NCBI RefSeq assembly: GCF_042100115.1
Contig: NC_091272.1
Coordinates: forward strand, 3,968,001-4,032,000
Direction of reading: 5' to 3'
DNA from: Alternaria dauci
Lineage: Eukaryota > Ascomycota > Dothideomycetes > Pleosporales > Pleosporaceae
Length of the DNA: 64,000 bases
Shown here: positions 1-10,390 of the stretch, in pieces
How positions within the stretch are numbered: position 1 is the first letter of the stretch
Layout of the letters: every line of letters begins with the position of its first letter
Notes under the pieces: generated by a model
What the model was told of the DNA's origin: nothing
What the model saw: only the letters and a program-made list of their open reading frames with translations
The model's database searches: none
Made by a program: the position numbers and the translations under genes

Positions 1-1005
1 TGCGCTGGTCGGGCTTGCTTCTTCGTCAAAGTTCTTTCGCGATGGCGAGCCTGGCGCAGCCTTGTTACCTGCCAGACCCTGTCCTGGTTTCCTCATTCGC
101 GGCCTGCTATGTCTGACCTTGTACACTGTGCCATAGTTTCCCTTGCCGAGTTCGTCCAGTGTGTCGACTTCGTCCAAGGAAATGTTGAAAGAGGAACCGC
201 TAGCAAACTGCACGCCGTCCGAGTTGAGTATGGCTTTACCGGCAAATTTAAGGCTGCCAGTCTTGGTATCGACGAATTGTGAAAATTTATCGAAATGGGT
301 TTCTTGTTTCTTCGGTTCGGCACCTTCTTCAGCGGGCTTGTCGCCGTTCATCTGCGAGAGAGTCAATCCGGGCTTCTTCCTGCCAGCAGGAGGAGCGGGT
401 CCGCCAGCAGTTGGAGACGAGCCTGGTAATCCGCCTGGCAACGCGCCTTGGAATCTCATGCCGCGCTTTTCAGCGAGGGAGGGCTTGGGGCCACCTGCGC
501 GACCAGGAACTGCCGGCGCCGATTGAAAGTTAGTCGCGGGCGGCCTGGCAGGCATTCGAAAGTTTCCAGGTATGCCTCCAGGATTACCACCGGGAGACAT
601 GGGATTGCGACCGTCGGGCGAAGGGCCGGGACTTTGCGGTGCAGGCCCTCTCCCAGGCAAGCCCGTTGGCGGAGCGCCTTTCCGCCCGAGATGCACGGCC
701 TGTATTCTTGCGAGAATGTCCTGGGAGACGTTCAGCCCGCTGCCTCTGCTGGAGATGGTAGGGGGGTTTGAGGGGCGGGGATTCCTGGCAGCGTTGATGT
801 TTCCCAACGGTGTTGACGAAGATGTCATGTTGGGTGTTGCGCCCGAGGTCGTGGATGCCGTTCGAGGAGGGGGGCGCTCGGCGGACAGCAGGTCAGGCGA
901 AGAGGCATTCTCGGTGGGGCTCGAGGGCGCGGGGGAGGGGGAGGGACTATCGAAGACGGTGTCCGAGTCGACATCTGCGTCGGGGGTTGAGGGATTGGAG
1001 GCCAT
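1..1005 (-). CDS. pbs2: MAP kinase kinase Pbs2 (HOG pathway), 3' part outside window
   Basis: An uninterrupted frame of 335 codons runs from ATG at 1005 off the left edge. The first ~240 residues are Pro/Ser/Gly-rich and disordered. A conserved block follows (FDKFSQFVDTKTGSLKFAGK, then SFNISLDEVDTLDELGKGNYG) that I recognise as the segment just before and at the start of the Pbs2 kinase domain; the glycine loop GKGNYGTV starts at residue 287. Only the first kinase strands are in the window, so catalytic Lys, HRD and DFG cannot be checked. Pbs2 is the MAPKK that activates Hog1 in osmotic and oxidative stress, in the cytoplasm. The start sits after a pyrimidine-rich leader and no upstream in-frame ATG looks better. 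Family assignment is by recalled similarity; confidence is high because the pre-kinase block is distinctive. Confidence 0.9.
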   Translation of the reverse strand, partial: MASNPSTPDADVDSDTVFDSPSPSPAPSSPTENASSPDLLSAERPPPRTASTTSGATPNMTSSSTPLGNINAARNPRPSNPPTISSRGSGLNVSQDILARIQAVHLGRKGAPPTGLPGRGPAPQSPGPSPDGRNPMSPGGNPGGIPGNFRMPARPPATNFQSAPAVPGRAGGPKPSLAEKRGMRFQGALPGGLPGSSPTAGGPAPPAGRKKPGLTLSQMNGDKPAEEGAEPKKQETHFDKFSQFVDTKTGSLKFAGKAILNSDGVQFASGSSFNISLDEVDTLDELGKGNYGTVYKVRHSRPRMRKPGQGLAGNKAAPGSPSRKNFDEEASPTSA

Positions 1006-2073
1006 GGCGAGAGGGTGGGAAAAGTCGCGGCCTGCAATGGGCGGGGTACTAGGGCGAGCAAGGGAAAAGGGAGAGTGGGGGGGATAGTAATAAGAAGGCG
1101 TGGGTAGAGAGCGAGTATCACGAGCTGCGAGTACACCGCGTAGGAAGATGTGGCGGCGACCTCAGCGGAGCTGGCAGTATGGTGGAGGTGTGGTGGTTGT
1201 GGGCTGCATGTAGCGTGGAAGTTGGAGCTGTGACGTGATGCTGCAGTGACGGGGAATAGCGCGCGTCTGCAATCTTGAATGATTTCACAATGTTCGACCA
1301 GGCCGCACCGCAACCATAGCGCAGGCGTACTGTGTAGAGACGGACGGCAGAAAAGGGCCCGTAGGGGAGTGAGCACTTGTTGCTTTGCCCATGTACGCTG
1401 TGCCAGTAAGCCTGATTTGCAGCGTCGGAATGCGCAAGTGAGCATGGACTGGAATCTGGATACGGCCAAGCAGCACCTGCACTCGCCCAACCGAGAGACG
1501 ACAGCAGGCTTGGGGGGACAGAAGCAGTATGCGGTAATGGCGGATCCATGGGGAACCTAGTGGTAGCCCCGCCTATCGATGTGCGCTGCCCATCAGTCAA
1601 GACAGCATTTGCAGTGACCGATGTGGCCACCGCTGCTCGATGTCTCGATGTGTTGGATGTGGCGCAGGGACGGGACACGACACGACACGATACGGTACAA
1701 AGATGCTGCCTGGGCCATGAGTACCACGGCACAATGGACACAACGTCCAGCTAGCAGCTGTGTTTGCTTCTTCTCCTTCTCGCCCGCCCTCCGATCCAGG
1801 CGGGTTCACTCCATCCCCTATCAGAGTTCCTGCAGGGCCCGCGGCCTAACCTGCCCTTCCGCTATACCTGGCGCGGGCTGTGACGTCGATCTCCGCCTAT
1901 AGCGCGTTTCCAGCCAAGACGCCTTGCGCTTCGAGATAACTAGGGTGTCTCCAGCTCTATCGCGCCTTCGCGCCTTCCCAACAACACCACCGGCATCTGA
2001 TATGCCTTTCTTCTCGGCTCCTCAGGCCTTTCGCCTGCGCAGCCTACCAACTCCGTCGCCGGAATTCGTCGCC
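1006..2073. promoter_or_regulatory. Divergent intergenic region, pbs2 / AEC transporter
   Basis: About 1 kb separates the pbs2 start (minus) from the transporter start (plus), so it must hold both promoters and leaders. A short ACGAC-type direct repeat lies near 1674-1695. Open frames here on either strand show no recognisable protein. No TATA box or other site could be assigned with confidence. Confidence 0.5.
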
Positions 2074-3831
2074 ATGGCCTCCAACTCGTACGAGTACGGC
2101 AACAATGGCCTATTCACCGTTTTCAAGAGCGGCAAGCACAGCGCGCACCCCGACTTTGCCAACCTTACCCTTCTCGTCTTCGAGGCCGTCATGGAAGTCG
2201 TCTGCGTGAGCGCGCCTGGCTACGTTGTCGCGCGCATGGGGCAATTCGACGCAGAGAGCCAAAAGTTTCTCGCCAACCTCAACACGCAGCTGTTTACGCC
2301 TTGCCTTAGTGCGTGCAACGCCTCCGATCAAACCCGCCGACCTGGGCTAACCGTGGACCAGTCTTTACCAAGCTCGCATCGCAATTGACGGCGGAGAAGC
2401 TGGCTGATCTCGCTGTTATTCCTGTAATCTTCATCGTCCAAACACTCATCTCCTACATTGCCGCGCTGCTCGTGTCGCGCATATGCAAGTTCAACAAGAG
2501 AGCGTCCAACTTTGTCGTTGCCATGGCGGTACGTCTTTGTTCTTGTCCAGACAAGCAACACAAACTGACGTTCCCAGGTATTCGGAAACTCAAACTCGCT
2601 CCCCATCTCTCTCGTTATCTCGCTCTCCAAAACGCTTTCCGGCCTCCATTGGGACAAGGTCCCCGGCGATAACGACAACGACGTCGGCGCGCGTGGCATT
2701 CTCTACCTCCTGATCTTCCAACAACTTGGCCAGCTCGTGCGATGGACATGGGGCTTCAATGTGCTTCTTGCACCCGCCAGTGCGTACAAAGACGATGACG
2801 GCGGCAAGAACAGCGCCATTGAAAACGGAGAGTACACGGATGACGAGGCGCAACGCCTTCTTGATGACTCGCACTCCGACTACGAATCTGGGAACGTTAC
2901 CAGCTACGCTACTTCTGCGGACTCGGACGATTCCGACTCGGACTCTCTGTTCAACCGCCAAGAGGCCCAAGCCACGACCGATTTCATCACACCTACCAAC
3001 GGTAACGCTACTGTTCCTGGAGCCGGCAACATGAACGGACATGGCAATGGTCTTGCCAACGGACATCTCAACGGTGTTCTCGAGGCTCACAAGAAGAAGC
3101 AGACTGTCCCCAAAGGCATCAAAGGAATGCCAAAGCGAGCTGGCATGGCACTAAAGCGCTCTGCAAGTACTGTCTCTGTCTCGACCTCACGCGCTGGAAA
3201 TCGAGTTTTCCAGGCACTACCTACATGGCTACAGCGACCTCTTGCCAAGATTGGCTCTGTCTTGTCACGGTTTTTCAAGGGTGTATGGGACTTTATGAAC
3301 CCTCCTCTCTGGGCCATGCTGATTGCTATCCTCGTCGCCTCCATTCCTCCACTACAGCACCTCTTCTTCGACCCAGGGACATTTATCAGTAACTCGGTCA
3401 CGCGCGCCGTCAACCAAAGCGGACAAGTCGCCGTTCCGCTCATCTTGGTTGTCTTGGGCGCCAACCTCGCTCGTAATACACTGCCCAAGGAAGACCAGCA
3501 CTCGATGGAAGACCCGAGTGTGGAGAAGAAGCTTGTGATTGCCTCGCTTGTCAGCCGCATGCTTGTCCCGACGCTGCTCATGGCACCCATGCTAGCCTTG
3601 ACGGCCAAGTATGTTCCTGTTAGCATTCTCGACGATCCCATCTTCATCATTGTCTGTTTCTTGCTCAGCGGTGCACCAAGTGCGCTGCAGTTGGCGCAAA
3701 TATGCCAGATCAACAACGTGTACATGGGGGCCATGTCGAGGATTCTTTTCCAGAGCTATGTTGTTTGGATCTTGCCATCGACTCTGTTGCTGGTCATGCT
3801 TGCACTGGAAACGGTGGAGTGGGCCAAATGA
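2074..3831 (+). CDS. Auxin efflux carrier (AEC) family membrane transporter, Ecm3-like
   Basis: Exons 2074-2308, 2362-2528 and 2578-3831 join in frame to 551 residues. Both introns are short (53 and 49 bp) with clear gt...ag ends and a gctaac branch in the first. The N-terminus holds a hydrophobic helix with FEAVMEVVCVSAPGYVVARMG and TPCLIFTKLASQL, typical of fungal PIN-like AEC proteins (yeast Ecm3, YNL095C). A long hydrophilic, acidic and Ser-rich loop (about residues 190-330) separates the two halves of membrane helices, and the C-terminus is again a bundle of helices (LLSGAPSALQLAQICQINNV). It is probably in the ER or another internal membrane; the substrate is unknown. The ATG at 2074 has a strong gccATGg context. 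An in-frame ATG at 2002 would add 24 unconserved residues and is less likely. Confidence 0.85.
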
Positions 3832-4586
3832 GTGTCTTGATGCAGGAGGCAATGCACAGCATGTTATCTGTCGCAGATGAGTAATTGGTTTGCAAGCGAG
3901 GCGTTATGGTATCTTGTATGGGCCGTTTCCTTGTTGTATTTGGGTTATGAGGATATCAGGGCTGGGGGACTAGACCGAAATCAGCTTGTACATACAATGT
4001 AGTGCTCAGAAAGTATATTTTGTACTTTGCATGGTTCTGACAGAGCACGTGGGCATGGTTTGCCACGTTGCGCTTGCACACTCGACGTGCAGGTTGGACG
4101 GCAGGTTTCTTCTTTCCTCGAACCCTGACGTACATTGCCAAGGCTGGGGATACTGGAACAAGGCCGATAGCTGCTGCCCAATTGATAGGCAGGGAGACAG
4201 TCGACACAGCAGCTTGCCGTCTGATCCAGCTATGATGCCCTGCCTCTGGATAGTTTACATCACTCAAGATCTGGATGCAGGATCCTCTTTGTTACCTCTC
4301 TCTCTCTCTCTCTCTCTCTCATTCTTTCTCTTGCCAGTCTTTGCTCCTCGCAAGCTATCCTGACCGCCAATCAGCTTGGCACGTGGACCCTGATCTCGCG
4401 TATGCTTCCTGGCGTTCCTGCCGCACTAGGTATCGATAACACCACCTGCCCACCAAACAAACCGACCTTCCTCCCTACCTACCTACCGACCTGGGCGCGC
4501 CTGTTAGCAGGCCTCATTACCATACCGAGCCGTCAGCCGAGCTCTTATTCCCCCGCCCACCTCACTGCGAGCCCTGTGCAACTGCC
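3832..4586. other. Intergenic: transporter 3' end and kinase promoter
   Basis: This holds the 3' flank of the transporter and the CT-rich promoter/leader of the choline kinase gene. Apart from the CT microsatellite at 4296-4320 and a short CCTA run near 4470 I see no gene or RNA. Confidence 0.5.
4296..4320. repeat. (CT)n microsatellite
   Basis: An uninterrupted CT dinucleotide run followed by further pyrimidine-rich sequence, about 270 bp upstream of the choline kinase start. Pyrimidine tracts are common in fungal core promoters, so it may influence transcription of the downstream gene (inference). Confidence 0.9.
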
Positions 4587-7565
4587 ATGACGACTCCCTC
4601 CAATGAGCAGTCGCAGCCCACTGGCCCTCACCCAAGCGCCTCATTCGCCCTCCCGCAAAACACTACTTCGGCCGATGGCACCTCGCCGCACTCTAACAAA
4701 GGTCAGTCCATGCTTTCACACTGTCGTGTGTAGGCTCGCATGCTCTCCCAATCGCCTCCACGCTGCCGTCCGGGAATTACATCCAATTGTCGACCTAGCT
4801 GTAGCAATGTGACTGTTCAGATAATTGACCATAATCCGTGCTTAGCCGTCGAGTTGATCCTCGACGGCTGACCAACTTCTGCAGCCATCATGGAGCTGGT
4901 GTGCTTCATTTGACAATTTGCGCGAATGCAACGCCGACAAGCAGTGATCCCACCATCTAACTGGCAAACCAGCGTGTCGCTTGCGCATGGCTCGCTAAAC
5001 ACCTGCTAACCATGTGCCCATAGTTGTGTCTTTTCCCGACGATAGCACCATTTCTCCCTTGATGATTGGCAAGAACAAGGAACTTGACCAAAAGGACTAC
5101 CTCGATCTCGACAGGCCTACAAGACATTACCCCGCAAGCATCAGCAAGAAGAAACTATTGGGACGGCCCTCAGTCGAGCGGCTGGGATCGACAAAGGCAG
5201 CGCCAGCTGAGGGAAATCCGTCCGTATCTTCCTTGCTCTCCAATAGCTCAACAGAAGTCCCTACTGATGGACAACATGCACACGAGAGTCTCTTGAAACA
5301 GGTGGGCACATGGCTCAAGCATGAGCGAAGCAGACGTCATGCACGCAGAGCAAGGCGCAAAGCTTCCAAGGAGGGTGCTGCCCAAGAACAGACAAAAGCT
5401 GTTTCTGACGAGACGGTCGACGAGTCCAATGCTCTAGCTAGGACTAGCTCCGAATCGTCTCACGGTGAGGATTCCCTCGACCAACTGGCGCAAATCCTCG
5501 AGAAGACCTTATCCATGAAGCCGGCCGACGCTAAGAAGAGGATGCAACATTTCCGCAGATCCTCAACAGGCCTGAAGCGCCACTCTGCCATTTCTCTAGA
5601 CACAGATTACTTTGAATCTGTAGACCAGCTAGTCCCGAGTTGCGAGGCTATCCTGGACAACTCGAAGACTATGGCCTACAACGTAGATGAGTCACACAGC
5701 GAATCCGTTCCTCAAGTATCCGAGAAAGACGCACGCAATGAGAGGGAGGCGTGGGCCAAGTTCCGAGCCGAAATCCTTCGTCTAGCCCATACGCTTAAGC
5801 TCAAAGGCTGGCGGAAGGTGCCCATGGAGCAGAGCAATGAAATTGACGTACAGAGGCTGAGCGGCGCTTTAACAAATGCCGTTTACGTTGTCTCGCCTCC
5901 CAAGAATCTGTCACTTCAAGAGCAGGGCGACGACGGCCAGCCGAAGCCCAAGAATCCTCCTCCGTAAGTCGCTTTCAATCCAGGCAAGCCAAGTTTAACA
6001 CGTTTCAGCAAACTTTTGCTACGTATATACGGCCCACAAGTAGAACATCTGATCGACCGAGAGTCCGAATTGCAGATCCTTACACGCCTTGCCCGAAAGC
6101 GAATCGGTCCACGTCTGCTCGGCACCTTCACCAACGGACGATTCGAAGAGTTTCTTCATGCAAAGCCGTTGACTGCGAAGGAGCTGCGCAATGCAGAGAC
6201 GTCCAAGCAGATCGCTAAGCGTATGCGAGAGCTTCATGAAGGTATCGATCTCCTGAAAGGAGAGCGGGACGCTGGTCCGTTCGTCTGGCAAAATTGGGAC
6301 AAGTGGGTTGATCGCTGTGAGCAAATCGTCACCTGGCTCGATCAACAGGTTCGAGAGAGCAATCAAGATTCTACGCAAGCCCCTGGTGACAAATGGAAGA
6401 AACGAGGATACGTATGCGGCACGGAGTGGCCAGCGTTCAGGCAGGTAGTTGAAAAGTACCGAAGGTGGTTAGAGGAGCAGTATGGTGGTGCAGACAAGAT
6501 CAATGAGCGGATGATCTTCGCTCACAACGACGTGTGTCGGACCTCTCGTTGTATCATCCACGAGCTAACTCCTGCGTAGACCCAGTATGGTAACATTCTA
6601 CGGATGGTGCCAGAAGGCGAGTCGCCTCTACTGCTTCCAGCAAACCAGCACAAGCAGCTCGTGGTCATCGATTTCGAGTATGCTAACGCAAACCTTCCCG
6701 GTTTGGAATTTGCCAACCACTTCGTAAGCATCTTATTTCATATTAGTCTTGTAGTTCCACAACTGTCTTGATCATCATATGATGTATATTCCAGCTGACA
6801 ATGCACTAGACTGAATGGACATACAATTACCATGACGCGGAGGTTCCGTGGCGTTGCAACACCAAGTACTATCCAACCATTGAAGAGCAGCATCGCTTTG
6901 TCCGGGCGTACCTGATGCACAACCCCTCTTACAAAGCTGCTGGAGGCTACACTTCCAACCCCGCCACTCCGCACCTGGGTCCTCTTCCATCCTCTGGCAG
7001 CACGACCGCACTGGCAGCAACTGCTGCCCCTAGCAATATCTCAGCATTCATGCTGGACTCGCGTGCTCCACCTGGTGAGAAGTACCAAGAGCAGGAAGCG
7101 CAGGCTGAGCGTCAGATCGAAGAAGAGACTCGCCGCTTACTAGCAGAAACCAAGCTCTGGCGTTTGGCCAACTCCGCCATGTGGGTAGCATGGGGTATCG
7201 TCCAAGCTCATGTCCCAGGCCTTCCCGACTTCGATGCCGAGAACAAGAAGACGAATGGCAACCCTAGTGAAGAAGCAGCTGAGTTGGAAAGTGCAACAGC
7301 AGAGATTAGGGCTGAAGCTGAGGCCGAGGAGAAGGGGGCTGGGATCGTGAGTGAAGAAATGGCGGAACAGGCACAAGAGAACAAAACACAAGCGGAAAAC
7401 GATGCTGACCTTTTCAAACCGCAGGACGAGGAAGAGTTTGATTACTTGGCCTATGCTAACGACCGCGCAATGTTTGTGTGGGGTGACGCCATTCGCATGG
7501 GTATAGTGAAGGCAGAGGAGGTGCCTGAGGAGTTGCGGAAGAGAGTCAAGCTAGTGGAATACTGA
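4587..7565 (+). CDS. Choline/ethanolamine kinase
   Basis: Five exons (4587-4701, 5024-5963, 6009-6531, 6580-6723, 6810-7565) give 825 residues in one frame. The first intron is unusually long (322 bp) but ends in ctgctaac...catag; the others are 45-86 bp. The kinase core contains IYGPQVEHLIDRESEL, the phosphotransferase motif with HND (spanning intron 3: AHND/TQYGNIL) and the metal-binding VIDFEYANANLPGLEFANHF, then TEWTY, all characteristic of choline/ethanolamine kinases. The first ~290 residues are Ser/Lys-rich and probably regulatory. A Glu/Ala-rich C-terminal stretch follows PSYKAAGGY. It catalyses ATP-dependent phosphorylation of choline and/or ethanolamine, first step of the Kennedy phospholipid pathway, in the cytosol. 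Substrate preference cannot be read from sequence. The protein is longer than yeast Cki1/Eki1 because of its termini. Confidence 0.92.
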
Positions 7566-8044
7566 AGGGTGGATGGAAGAAAGATGTCACCATCGAGACG
7601 AATTGAGAGCATTTATGCCCGCGCCCTCTTGAATTAAAGGGTATGGGTCAATCGAGTCGGGGAAGCACCCTGCGACTTCAAGTCGGGATGTATAGTACAG
7701 AGGGACGCATCCCTGAAATTAGCTTGAGAGTTGTAAATTTGCTCGAAATGGTACCCAGTATTACCTGTATCAGGCTTCTAGTTCCTCATTCGACAGAACC
7801 TGGACTATGCCACTCTATTGCGTGAAGAATATCGAGAACTACTATTTGAGAAGCTTGACATTGTGGTAAGACTAATCATCATTTAAAAAAGCCATGGTCG
7901 TTTGAGCACAACGCTGATCCATGTATTTACTTACAAAGGGACACACTCCGAGACCATAACATGAACACAACGCCCGAAAGGACAACCTCGTATGAATATT
8001 ATCGTACAATCATGCCTGTTGCCGTTACGATGAAATGACGACTT
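7566..8044. other. Convergent 3' flank, choline kinase / mis12
   Basis: About 480 bp between two genes that read toward each other, so it should contain both polyadenylation regions. It becomes AT-richer around 7840-8030. No gene or repeat seen. Confidence 0.5.
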
Positions 8045-9469
8045 TCAACTTGTGTCCATGGCCTCGCCATCGTCCCCATTCTCTGCTGGCTTGCCTCTCC
8101 TGTTGAAACCTTCAACGAGCCCCTCCAGTCCCCTGACCTCTTCGGTTCCTACCCTGCTTCGACCTTCCCAGACTCCTTCAACGCCATCCCTCGTGTCTAC
8201 ACCCCGTCTCTCTAATATCCTCTTGCTCTGACTCTCAACGTACACTTTGCGTTCACGGCTCAATTCTTCTTTGTCCTTGGCTTGTGATGAGGAGTTTGTA
8301 GTGTGAGGCGATGAAGTGGTGTTGCTGGGTAGAGCGGTATTGGTGAGATGGGGCTTCAGGGACGCGAGGAGTTGGCGGAGGTAGGGGAGTTGGGAGGTTG
8401 TAAATGTGGTGTGAGTAGTCAAAGGAGCGGGTTTCTTATCGTTGTTCTTGTTCTCTCCAATGGAGGCGGGATTGACGTTGGACTGTTGTGGTAGGGCTTG
8501 TATACCTAGGGACTGAGCGGCTAATGTGTGTGTGAGGAATGCGAAGGGTGCACTTCCCTCGCTCTGTCGGTTCGTTTCTGACAGCACACCCGACGGTGTC
8601 GTAGATGTTCTTTGTTCATGCTTGGGTGCACTAGAAGGTTGGAGGAGGGCTCTTAGCCGTGCTATTTGTGCCTCGTTGCGTGTCTTCTCTGCAACCAGCG
8701 CGGCGTTCAACTTTTGGGTTTCGATGAGTTTACGGCGAAGGGTGTAGAGGGCCTCGGGAGTGAGTTTCGAATCTTTGGGTGGGGGTTCGAGATTCTGTTC
8801 TTCTTGTTAGTATATTTCTAACCCAATCCACCCAGCCCAACGCCCTCTTCGCGCCTCGACGTAACAGTGTCGCCGTCAGCACACATACCTCATAATGCCC
8901 TAATCTGACCCACTCTCCCAAGCCTTCATCCCCGCCCTTCCCCCTCCCTAGTGCAAATACGTTTCTTAGTGTCCAGATTTCCAGTTTGTCAAAGTTCTTG
9001 TCCACGGCATTCTCCATGAGCGTCTCGAGCTTCAGCACACCCTCTTCAATCTCCAGCCTAGCTTCGGGAAACAGAAGGTTGCCATGTTCGTCATTGTCGG
9101 GCGTACGTCCTTGCGAGGTGTACAAGTCGGCAAAGCCGAGTAGGGAGGGGTCGGCGGAAGAGAGACCGGTTTCGAACGAGTCGGTGCAGCGGTAGAGGAC
9201 TTCATTTACGGCGTTGATGATGTCGTCGATGAGAGACTACAAGGCCGGGGTGTTAGATCTGAAGCGACTACCAAGTTCTGAACAGGACATCGAGTAGCTT
9301 TGTCCCGGGTGCAAGACGGATGCATCCACATGACCTGCGTGTATGGCGGGCACCTGCACCTGCGACACTCTGCATTGCTCCACTATGACTCGGAAACTAT
9401 ACATACTATAGGAGGCCAGGTAAAGTGCTCGGTAAGGAGCATGTTCTCCTGCTGCTTCGCGCTCGCCAT
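8045..9469 (-). CDS. mis12: Kinetochore protein Mis12/Mtw1 (MIND complex)
   Basis: Exons 9469-9407, 9236-8889 and 8794-8045 encode 386 residues. Exon 1 encodes only 21 residues ending LLTEHFTWPPI and is followed by SLIDDIINAVNEVLYRC, the signature N-terminus of Mis12/Mtw1; this small exon is easily missed. Later come LYTSQGRTPDNDEHG, LEIEEGVLKLETLMENAVD and NFDKLEIWTLRNVF, then LTPEALYTLRRKLIETQKLN leading into a coiled coil. Introns are 170 and 94 bp, the second with a tactaac branch. The last ~170 residues are low-complexity and poorly conserved. The protein is a structural subunit of the Mis12/MIND complex linking CENP-C and CENP-T to the Ndc80 complex at centromeres. Assignment rests on the N-terminal domain. 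Confidence 0.9.
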
Positions 9470-10390
9470 ATTGTCAGTCGTCGTGGTGTGGTTGCTGTTG
9501 TCGCAACGCTCAACTCGATGTTTGCGACGCGCCGAGGGGGACGTGTTTACAGCGGGCCGGCATGTTACTGGACGGAAGACCGGGGGTTCCAGGCACGCGC
9601 TAGTGTCTTCGCTAATCCTACCTATTCAGGATGCGTCGCAGTGAGAGCAGGTGGAGGTAGTGGGGTGACGAGTATTGACACTCTCCGCGGAGTGGCACAG
9701 TCTGTTACTGTTTGCTGTTGTTCGAGAACCTAATCTCGTCCATGCGAGGCTGTCAGTGCCGATACTGCTGGTTTGTCGCTACGTCACTGGCCCAACATGT
9801 ACTCCACAACGAGGCCGACATGCAGTTTGGAACGGATTATAATCCTTCACATTGTGTACGGCCTATTTAACCGCCACGCTACTAAATACAATGTCCCCAA
9901 GCACATGTGCTCGTAATACTAAATTATACAATGCTACCTAGCTGTACAGTAAGACGCTTGTCGTCTTTACTCAAAGCTGGTGCTTTCCGTGAAGATGGAT
10001 CATAACATCCGAAACCACCTTCAGTACAGCTAATCCTCTACCATCCCTCCCAAGGCTGCACACGCAGAGAATGGTTCATGTTTAGTCTTTTCCATCGTCT
10101 GCCAGATTGCTTGAGGCAAGCATACTTTTTCGCGGTTGCTGTAGGGCAGAGAGAAGACAAGAATGATTGGTAATCCAAGATAACACTGCCACACAAATAA
10201 CGCCATCAAGTCCAGAGTAAGACCTAGAGTGACCCTCCTCTCCATGCGTCATGTCGCTGTCGTAAATGCAGTAGATGTGAAGCAAAGAACAATAGCACAA
10301 CCACTACCAGTATCGTACCCGTAACCTGCGCGGCGGAGCTAGGTATCTATACAAGACGCCCTCCATGGGCAACGCCAAGTTGCACATTGC
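9470..10390. other. Intergenic: mis12 promoter and lkh1 3' flank
   Basis: Both neighbours are on the minus strand; this holds the mis12 promoter (right of 9469) and the 3' region of the LAMMER kinase gene. It is AT-richer around 9830-10030. I see no gene, tRNA or repeat. Confidence 0.45.

Noticed and set aside
1118..1741. Overlapping minus-strand frames of about 200 codons upstream of pbs2
   Set aside because: Composition is that of promoter DNA read as protein. The pbs2 start at 1005 already fits the family, and these frames are not in phase with it.
2002..2073. Upstream in-frame ATG of the AEC transporter
   Set aside because: The 24 extra residues are Pro/Ser-rich and not part of the family N-terminus; the ATG at 2074 has the better context. 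It cannot be fully excluded.
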